5,152 bases of DNA. Source: Cytophagales bacterium. GTDB lineage: Bacteria; Bacteroidota; Bacteroidia; Cytophagales; Cyclobacteriaceae. This document shows positions 1-5,152 of the stretch, one piece after another. Under the pieces are notes generated by a model. The model worked only from the letters and a program-made list of their open reading frames with translations. It was not told the origin of the DNA and made no database searches. The DNA is taken from assembly GCA_003504855.1 (NCBI GenBank), contig DNZD01000266.1, positions 1-5,152 on the forward strand, written 5' to 3'. The first letter of the stretch is position 1; every line of letters starts with the position of its first letter. A program made the translations under genes and the position numbers.

Positions 1-1151
1 TCACCAACTTCGTTTGGTGGGTCGGTATTGGTCACGCCGGTACCCTGATTTCAGCCATCTTGCTTTTGTTCCGCCAGCGTTGGAGAATGTCCATCAACCG
101 CGCAGCGGAGGCCATGACGATCTTCGCCGTTATCTGCGCAGCCAGCTTCCCTGCATTCCACATGGGTCGCCTGTGGCTCGGATTTTATTGGGCGCTGCCA
201 CTTCCTAACGCATTCGGTTCCCTGTGGGTGAACTTTAACTCTCCGCTGTTGTGGGACGTATTCGCAATCTCAACATACTTCTCTGTTTCGCTGGTGTTCT
301 GGTATATGGGCCTTATTCCTGACTTCGCTGTTATCCGCGATCGTGCGGTGTTGGCTGGAAACAAGACCCGGGCGAGTATCTATAACGCCCTCAGCTTTGG
401 CTGGGACGGCGCAGCCCGCACCTGGAGCCGCTACGAATCTGTAGCCCTTATCCTGGCCGGTCTCTCCACACCACTGGTACTTTCGGTTCACACCATTGTA
501 TCCATGGACTTTGCTACTTCGGTGGTGCCCGGTTGGCACACCACCATCTTCCCGCCTTATTTCGTTGCGGGTGCTATTTTCTCTGGCTTTGCGATGGTAT
601 TAACCCTCCTGTTGATCACCCGCAAGGTGTTTAAACTGGAAGACTACATTACTATTTACCACATCGAGTTGATGAACATCATTATCATCATCACGGGATC
701 AATCGTAGGTGTGGCCTATATCACTGAATTGTTCATCGCCTGGTATGGTCAGGTACCCGCTGAACAATATGCCTTCTATAACCGCGCATTGGGACCGTAT
801 TGGTGGGCGTATGCTTCCATGATGGCCTGCAACGTAGTGTCACCCCAGTTGTTCTGGTTCAAGAAAATCAGGACCAGCCTGGTGGCCACGTTTGTCCTTT
901 CCATCATTGTGAATATCGGTATGTGGTTTGAGCGCTTTGTAATCATTGTGACTTCTCTGCACCGTGATTACCTGCCCTCCAGCTGGACCATGTTCCACCC
1001 GACCATGTATGACATTGGAGAGTACCTGTTTACGTTTGGTATTTTCTTTACCGCCTTCCTGTTGTTTGCCAAGTTTTTCCCGGTGATCAACATGGCAGAG
1101 GTGAAGAGTATCATCAAGTCTACATCAGAAAACAAAAAAGCTGTTCACTAA
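1..1151 (+). CDS. actC: ActC, NrfD-like quinol-oxidising membrane subunit of alternative complex III (5' partial)
   Basis: Integral membrane subunit of ACIII, NrfD/PsrC family, which forms the menaquinol site next to the iron-sulfur subunit ActB. The reading frame is open from base 3, so the true start is upstream; 382 codons are visible and, from the usual family length, I infer about 80-110 N-terminal residues are missing. Counting from base 3, about nine hydrophobic segments are visible (near 3-22, 39-63, 83-104, 146-167, 185-206, 222-245, 265-287, 291-312, 339-359), fitting a ten-helix protein lacking its first helix. Family-like motifs are [12 protein letters not shown] at the start, HMGR (His at 159-161), LLWDVFAI (Asp at 255-257) and [12 protein letters not shown] (924-959). 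The His and Asp are plausible quinol-site or proton-path residues, which is inference. The protein ends in a short charged tail. It is followed after 22 bases by actD. Family assignment is confident; the TTG at 60 is an internal Leu codon, not a start. Confidence 0.95.
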   Translation, partial: TNFVWWVGIGHAGTLISAILLLFRQRWRMSINRAAEAMTIFAVICAASFPAFHMGRLWLGFYWALPLPNAFGSLWVNFNSPLLWDVFAISTYFSVSLVFWYMGLIPDFAVIRDRAVLAGNKTRASIYNALSFGWDGAARTWSRYESVALILAGLSTPLVLSVHTIVSMDFATSVVPGWHTTIFPPYFVAGAIFSGFAMVLTLLLITRKVFKLEDYITIYHIELMNIIIIITGSIVGVAYITELFIAWYGQVPAEQYAFYNRALGPYWWAYASMMACNVVSPQLFWFKKIRTSLVATFVLSIIVNIGMWFERFVIIVTSLHRDYLPSSWTMFHPTMYDIGEYLFTFGIFFTAFLLFAKFFPVINMAEVKSIIKSTSENKKAVH

Positions 1152-1173
1152 CTCACTATAGAAATAGTTCATC

Positions 1174-1698
1174 ATGGCGCACCAGGAAAACTTTTTAGTA
1201 GGCATTTTCGACGATGAGGATGTATTGCTCCACGCAGTGGAAAACATCCGTGAGAAAGGCGTTCGGATTAAAGAAGTGTTCTCTCCTTTTCCGGTTCACG
1301 GATTGGATGATGCACTCGGGTATCGCCGTTCCCGTCTCCCCATCGCCGCATTCCTCTTCGGTATGACCGGCACCATGCTGGCCCTGTTCACCCAAGTGTG
1401 GATGTTGGGTTACGATTGGCCCATGATCATTGGAGGAAAGAATCACGCTTCTTTGCCACCTTTTATTCCGGTTACCTTTGAGTTTACCGTACTGCTGTCG
1501 GCATTCGGTATGGTGGGCACTTTCCTGATTGTATCTGACATGAAGCCGTACAAGTGGCCCCGTCAATATGACCTCCGCAGCACCAACGATAAGCATGTGA
1601 TGGCCATTGACCTTGGTGCCAACAAGATCAGCAAAGAGGAAATTCAGCGCATCCTTAAAGACAACGGCGCTTCTGAAGTGAACGAGAAAAGCTTTTAG
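1174..1698 (+). CDS. actD: ActD, DUF3341 membrane subunit of alternative complex III
   Basis: Small membrane subunit of ACIII, 174 residues, near the usual family size. The N-terminal half is a soluble domain (about 1-50) that begins with GIFDDEDVLLHAVENI and carries the family-like SPFPVHGLDDALG stretch at 37-49. Two membrane segments follow (about 55-78 and 98-120), separated by a loop with GGKNHASLPPFIPVTFE, which I recognise as typical of this family. The C-terminal tail (about 121-174) is polar. No cofactor-binding motif is visible, in line with a structural role in the complex; its exact function in the family is not settled. The ATG at 1174 is the only sensible start, 22 bases after actC and preceded by no strong Shine-Dalgarno. 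Its stop lies 4 bases before actE, suggesting coupled translation. Confidence 0.94.
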   Translation: MAHQENFLVGIFDDEDVLLHAVENIREKGVRIKEVFSPFPVHGLDDALGYRRSRLPIAAFLFGMTGTMLALFTQVWMLGYDWPMIIGGKNHASLPPFIPVTFEFTVLLSAFGMVGTFLIVSDMKPYKWPRQYDLRSTNDKHVMAIDLGANKISKEEIQRILKDNGASEVNEKSF

Positions 1699-1702
1699 AG
1701 AA

Positions 1703-2341
1703 ATGACGACTATGCAAATAAAGAATCTGGGAGTCTATGCGATTGCCGCCTTGTTGCTCGGCGGATGCAAAGCGGGTGGAGATAACCCCGGTCGCGAATA
1801 CGCGGCTAACATGTACCACTCGGTGGCGTATGAACCCATGTCACAGATTACTGACAAGTCAGCTGGTGCCTGGGTTAATTCCCTCGACGCCCGAGAAGGC
1901 GAGTATTACAACTCCAACGGATATAACCCGCATCGCATGAATATGCGTATGCCTGCACCCCACACAGTGAAGCGGAATGCCATGGGATGGTTGCCCTATC
2001 GCATCGGACGCGTATCCAAAGACAGCATCGATATCGTGGTGGCTGGTCTCAGGAACCCGCTCGATTCTACCAAGGAAGTGCTGGAGCAAGGCAAGGTGCT
2101 GTATGAATCATACTGCAAGCATTGCCACGGTGCCAAAGGGGAGGCTGATGGAAAGGTATCGGACAAATATGCCGGTGTTGCCAACCTAAAGGGGGATGCC
2201 TATGTGAATATTTCCGAAGCCCATATTTTCCAGGTAATCACAAACGGCGCCGGCCTGATGGCAGCCCACGGTTCTCAGGTATTGCCTGAAGAACGCTGGA
2301 AGATTGCCAAATATGTGAAAGCATTACAGAAGCAGAAATAA
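1703..2341 (+). CDS. actE: ActE, monoheme cytochrome c lipoprotein subunit of alternative complex III
   Basis: Periplasm-facing monoheme cytochrome c of ACIII, thought to carry electrons towards the oxidase. The protein has 212 residues. Residues 1-21 form a lipoprotein signal peptide with lipobox LGGC, so Cys22 should be lipidated and anchor the protein in the membrane. An N-terminal extension with REYAANMYHS (31-40) and a Met/Pro segment around 79-88 resembles other ActE proteins and probably wraps around partner subunits. The cytochrome c domain (about 125-212) has one heme site, CKHCH at 138-142, with His142 as axial ligand. Met186 in GLMAAHGSQV is the only Met after the heme site and is therefore the likely second ligand. 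The start at 1703 is preceded by a weak GAGAA; the in-frame ATG at 1712 would also leave a usable signal peptide. The gene sits 4 bases after actD and 19 before actF. Confidence 0.95.
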   Translation: MTTMQIKNLGVYAIAALLLGGCKAGGDNPGREYAANMYHSVAYEPMSQITDKSAGAWVNSLDAREGEYYNSNGYNPHRMNMRMPAPHTVKRNAMGWLPYRIGRVSKDSIDIVVAGLRNPLDSTKEVLEQGKVLYESYCKHCHGAKGEADGKVSDKYAGVANLKGDAYVNISEAHIFQVITNGAGLMAAHGSQVLPEERWKIAKYVKALQKQK

Positions 2342-2360
2342 TTGATAAACGACCGTACGA

Positions 2361-3722
2361 ATGAACGCATCGCATACTATCGCTGAAGAAAAATACGACT
2401 TCAAGTCAGGTACCCGCTCCAAACTGATGATTCTGTTTGTAGCCGGCCTGCTGTTGTTCGGACTGGGCGTTTATATGGCTATGTCCGGCGAAAGTCATGG
2501 AGCAGCAGAACATGCTTCGACCGCTGTTTCGCAGAACCTGGTGGCCAGCGTGGATGTTCAGGAAGCGCATGCTACAGAGGCTGCCGCCGAACATCATGAA
2601 ACAGCACCCTGGTTAAAACGAATCTACTCCACCCTCTGGATGAACAATGTGTTCTTTACCGGATTGGGTATCATCGGTCTCTTCTTCATCGCCATACAAT
2701 ATGCAGCCCAGGCAGGTTGGTCAGTAGGGGTGCGCCGCATTCCGCTCGCCATGGGTCATTGGATACCCATCGCAGGTGTACTTATGTTGGTGCTTTGGTT
2801 TGTGGTAAAAGGTGATGTATTCCATTGGACACACTCCAGTCTGTACGATGCCAACAGCAAGGACTATGATGAGGCCCTCGTGGGCAAGAGCGGATATTTC
2901 TTCTGGCCTCTTGGAGCAGGAGCTTTCCCCTTGTTCTACATCATCCGCATGGTGTTATTCTTCGGCCTCTGGTTCGTTTTCTTCCAGTACATCAAGAAAG
3001 AAATGCTGCAGGAAGATATGGATGGATCTGTGCAGCACTGGTATAGTGCACGCAAACTTTCTGCCATTTTCCTGGTCATCTTTGGCGTCACATCATCGGT
3101 AGCCGCCTGGGACTGGGTGATGAGCATTGATACACATTGGTTCAGCACCATGATGGGTTGGTATGTGTTCGCCAGCTGGTGGGTAACGGGCCTGGCCATG
3201 ATTACCTTCATCGTGATTTCTTTGAAGGGTGCCGGCTACCTGAGCATTGTCAATGAAAACCACCTGCATGACCTGGGTAAGTTCGTATTTGCATTTAGCA
3301 TCTTCTGGACCTACATCTGGTTCAGCCAGTTTATGCTGATCTACTATGCCAACATTCCGGAAGAGACCGTTTATTTCATCCAGCGCCGCACCGTCGCACC
3401 GTATAGCTGGATTTTCTTTGCCAACCTGATCTTAAACTTTGTGCTTCCTTTCCTGTTATTAATGACAAGGGATGCCAAGCGTCAGATCGCAACACTGCAG
3501 GTGGTATGCCCGATAATTATTGTGGGTCACTGGTTGGACTTTTTCAATATGATTACACCAGGTGTGGTGAAGGGAGATGGCGGGCTTGGCCTGTTGGAGA
3601 TTGGCGTCGCCATGATGTTCCTGGCAGCGTTCCTCTTTGTTACCCTCAGCAGCCTGACCAAATTCCCGCTGTTGCCTAAACATGACCCGATGCTCGAAGA
3701 GAGTCTCGGACACCACATTTAA
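2361..3722 (+). CDS. actF: ActF, second NrfD-like membrane subunit of alternative complex III
   Basis: Large integral membrane subunit of ACIII, 453 residues, a divergent NrfD-like paralogue of ActC. In solved ACIII structures this subunit is not the main quinol-oxidising site; it packs against ActC and is proposed to take part in proton movement (family knowledge). About ten membrane segments are visible: near 21-41, 93-115, 130-150, 184-209, 231-251, 264-288, 306-329, 348-368, 376-397 and 409-430. Recognisable stretches are AIQYAAQAGWSVGVRRIP (111-128), DWVMSIDTHWFSTMMGWYVF (251-270) and LHDLGKFVFAFSIFWTYIWF (302-321), followed by YYANIPEET. Between helices 1 and 2 lies a polar Ala/His/Glu-rich loop (about 43-83); by the positive-inside rule (Lys/Arg before helix 1) it should face the periplasm. 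The ATG at 2361 lacks a clear Shine-Dalgarno. The gene lies 19 bases after actE and 34 before coxB. Confidence 0.95.
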   Translation: MNASHTIAEEKYDFKSGTRSKLMILFVAGLLLFGLGVYMAMSGESHGAAEHASTAVSQNLVASVDVQEAHATEAAAEHHETAPWLKRIYSTLWMNNVFFTGLGIIGLFFIAIQYAAQAGWSVGVRRIPLAMGHWIPIAGVLMLVLWFVVKGDVFHWTHSSLYDANSKDYDEALVGKSGYFFWPLGAGAFPLFYIIRMVLFFGLWFVFFQYIKKEMLQEDMDGSVQHWYSARKLSAIFLVIFGVTSSVAAWDWVMSIDTHWFSTMMGWYVFASWWVTGLAMITFIVISLKGAGYLSIVNENHLHDLGKFVFAFSIFWTYIWFSQFMLIYYANIPEETVYFIQRRTVAPYSWIFFANLILNFVLPFLLLMTRDAKRQIATLQVVCPIIIVGHWLDFFNMITPGVVKGDGGLGLLEIGVAMMFLAAFLFVTLSSLTKFPLLPKHDPMLEESLGHHI

Positions 3723-3756
3723 TTTGAGTTAAGACCGAACGTTAACGCGCGATATT

Positions 3757-4836
3757 ATGATGAACGTAATTATTGGTTTGGGAGTCGTACTGATCCTGGT
3801 AATCCTCTACATGATCTTCCGTATCGGAAATCTGGTAGGCGTGGTAAAGGGTGAGCCAGGCAAAGTAGGATCTGGCAACAGCACACACGCCGCGCTCTTC
3901 CTCGTATTTATGATCTTGAGTCTGGTGGGTTTCTACTGGTATTCATATGTGCACTTCGATGCATATACCATGGAGGTGGCCTCTGAGCACGGTGTTGTTA
4001 CCGACATGCTGTTCTGGGTAACCATGGCCATTTGCGTTTTCGCATTCTCAATCATTTTTGTGGTGATGTTCTGGTTCACGTACAAGTATCGCTACAACCC
4101 GGATCGAAAAGCAACCTTCCTAGCAGACAATACCAAACTTGAAATCCTATGGACCGTAATTCCGGCCGTGGTGATGATCGCGCTCGTATTTGGTGGATTG
4201 GAAACCTGGAGTGATATCACGGCACCTGCGTCCAAGGATGCAGAAGTGGTGGAGTTGATCGGGCAACAGTTTTTCTGGACGGCCCGCTATCCGGGTAAAG
4301 ACGGTGAACTGGGCAAAACCAACTTCCAGTTGATCAATGATGTAAATGAATTCGGTCTGGACCTGTCAGACAAACAGACCTGGGATGATTTCAAAGCACA
4401 GGAACTTCACCTTCCGGTAAACAGGGAAGTCCTGTTGAAGATCCGTGCCAAGGATGTATTGCACAGTGTATTCCTTCCGCACTTCCGTGTGAAAATGGAT
4501 GCAGTGCCTGGCATGCAAACAGTTTTCAAGTTTACACCGACGCTCACCACTGCACAGATGCGTGAGAAAACCGGAAACCCGAACTTTAACTATGAAATGG
4601 CGTGCACTGAAATCTGTGGTAAGGGTCACTTCTCCATGCGCTTTGTAGTCGTGGTAGATGACGAGGCTGCTTTTGCGGCCTGGAAAGCTTCTCAGGAGAC
4701 CTGGCTCAAGCAGAACCCGGATCAACGCAAATTTATCCCTGAAAACATGCGCGAGCAGGCCGACATTAAATCGGGTCTGGCTCCTGACAATGGATCATTA
4801 CAGCAGAGTGAACTGAAGACGGTATCCGCTAACTAA
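3757..4836 (+). CDS. coxB: Cytochrome c oxidase subunit II with CuA site
   Basis: Subunit II of an aa3-type oxygen reductase; its binuclear CuA centre accepts electrons from a cytochrome c and passes them to heme a in subunit I. The protein has 359 residues. Hydrophobic segments lie near 4-22, 45-63, 84-108 and 129-149; the last two are the classical subunit II hairpin (LEILWTVIPAVVMIALVF at 128-145), the first pair is an N-terminal addition. The CuA domain has all ligands: His236 in KDVLHSVFLPHF, then Cys283, Glu285, Cys287, His291 and Met294 in CTEICGKGHFSM. The aromatic segment reads GQQFFW (169-174) where classical proteins have GHQWYW. No CXXCH is present, so no cytochrome c domain is fused. 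A polar tail follows residue 310. Two consecutive ATGs (3757, 3760) could start it; the first is used here, with no Shine-Dalgarno to decide. Confidence 0.96.
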   Translation: MMNVIIGLGVVLILVILYMIFRIGNLVGVVKGEPGKVGSGNSTHAALFLVFMILSLVGFYWYSYVHFDAYTMEVASEHGVVTDMLFWVTMAICVFAFSIIFVVMFWFTYKYRYNPDRKATFLADNTKLEILWTVIPAVVMIALVFGGLETWSDITAPASKDAEVVELIGQQFFWTARYPGKDGELGKTNFQLINDVNEFGLDLSDKQTWDDFKAQELHLPVNREVLLKIRAKDVLHSVFLPHFRVKMDAVPGMQTVFKFTPTLTTAQMREKTGNPNFNYEMACTEICGKGHFSMRFVVVVDDEAAFAAWKASQETWLKQNPDQRKFIPENMREQADIKSGLAPDNGSLQQSELKTVSAN

Positions 4837-4857
4837 TACGAAAGACAACCAATTCAA

Positions 4858-5152
4858 ATGGCAACGGTAGATATACACGCACACACCGAAGTTAACCACC
4901 ACGACGACCACGACGATCACGGTCATCACGGCAACTTCTGGACGAACTACATCTTTTGTCAGGACCATAAGGTCATTGCCAAGCAATTCCTGATTACCGG
5001 GATGGCCTGGGCATTGATTGGGGGTATCCTGTCGGTCATCTTCCGCCTCCAGTTGGGTTTTCCCGAAGCTAACCTCGAGTGGTTACGCCCGGTACTCGGC
5101 GGCTGGTTGACCGCTGAAGGCAAAATTGATCCCGAATTCTATCTGGCACTGG
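4858..5152 (+). CDS. coxA: Cytochrome c oxidase subunit I (3' partial)
   Basis: N-terminal 98 residues of the catalytic heme-copper subunit, which reduces oxygen to water and pumps protons; full-length relatives are about 550-620 residues, so most of the gene is beyond the window. The start at 4858 follows coxB by 21 bases and is preceded by an A-rich stretch rather than a Shine-Dalgarno. Residues 7-24 are rich in His and Asp (eight His, four Asp). The subunit I signature then begins: NYIFCQDHKVIAKQFLITG (30-48), the first membrane helix at about 44-65 (ending SVIFRLQLGFP), and a loop LEWLRPVLGGWL, with DPEFYLAL at the very end. In relatives this is followed within a few residues by the MHG motif whose His binds heme a; that residue is not visible here, so catalytic ligands cannot be checked. 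Confidence 0.95.
   Translation, partial: MATVDIHAHTEVNHHDDHDDHGHHGNFWTNYIFCQDHKVIAKQFLITGMAWALIGGILSVIFRLQLGFPEANLEWLRPVLGGWLTAEGKIDPEFYLAL

Noticed and set aside
60..62. TTG at 60 as a possible start of actC.
   Set aside because: The frame is open back to base 3 and the upstream residues ([17 protein letters not shown]) are conserved ActC sequence, so the gene is truncated by the window edge.
270..539. Open frames on the reverse strand opposite actC, actD, actF and coxB (for example 270-539, 1195-1596, 4366-4725).
   Set aside because: All lie opposite strongly conserved coding sequence, and their predicted proteins show no recognisable domain or membrane pattern.
1151..1161. An 11-base match (ACTCACTATAG) to the 3' part of the T7 phage promoter between actC and actD.
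   Set aside because: The upstream half of the promoter does not match, it overlaps the end of actC inside an operon, and no phage genes are present; treated as chance.
1737..1940. Overlapping forward open frames inside actE and actF (1737-1940, 1977-2189, 2812-3102).
   Set aside because: They are out of frame with clearly real genes, start at internal positions and encode no recognisable protein.
3740..3747. Short palindrome CGTTAACG in the actF-coxB gap, the longest gap in the window (34 bases).
   Set aside because: Only eight bases, no repeat of it elsewhere that I noticed, no T-run after it and no promoter elements around it; not enough for an operator or terminator.
4798..4986. Reverse-strand open frame with a poly-Val stretch spanning the coxB-coxA junction.
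   Set aside because: The Val run is simply the complement of the His/Asp codons in the CoxA N-terminus.

Overview
The window is a single co-directional (+) block of respiratory-chain genes from what looks like a member of the Bacteroidota. It holds the last four genes of an alternative complex III (ACIII) cluster, actC (5' end missing), actD, actE and actF. These run straight into coxB and the first 98 codons of coxA, which encode subunits II and I of an aa3-type (heme-copper) oxygen reductase. The assignment to Bacteroidota rests on gene order (act genes directly followed by coxB-coxA), on Bacteroidota-like protein features (DUF3341-type ActD, lipoprotein monoheme ActE, CoxB with an extended N-terminal membrane region) and on the lack of clear Shine-Dalgarno sequences. 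Base composition is roughly balanced by eye. I cannot place it below phylum.

Layout: 1-1151 actC (partial); 1174-1698 actD; 1703-2341 actE; 2361-3722 actF; 3757-4836 coxB; 4858-5152 coxA (partial, runs off the end). The gaps are 22, 4, 19, 34 and 21 bases, so there is no room for large regulatory regions. I see no terminator, RNA gene, mobile element, repeat array or reverse-strand gene. The promoter presumably lies upstream of actA/actB, outside the window.

Function: ACIII oxidises menaquinol at the membrane (ActC, with ActB upstream and not seen) and passes electrons through c-type hemes (ActA, not seen, and ActE) to the CuA centre of CoxB, then to the heme/copper sites of CoxA, where oxygen is reduced. 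ActF and ActD complete the membrane part. The fused order fits the ACIII-oxidase supercomplex known from Bacteroidota.

This is a known system. I found no undescribed one. The points worth a second look are within the proteins: a Phe where classical CoxB has the electron-entry Trp, a His/Asp-rich CoxA N-terminus, a low-complexity Ala/His/Glu loop in ActF, and a CoxB with no fused cytochrome c domain.
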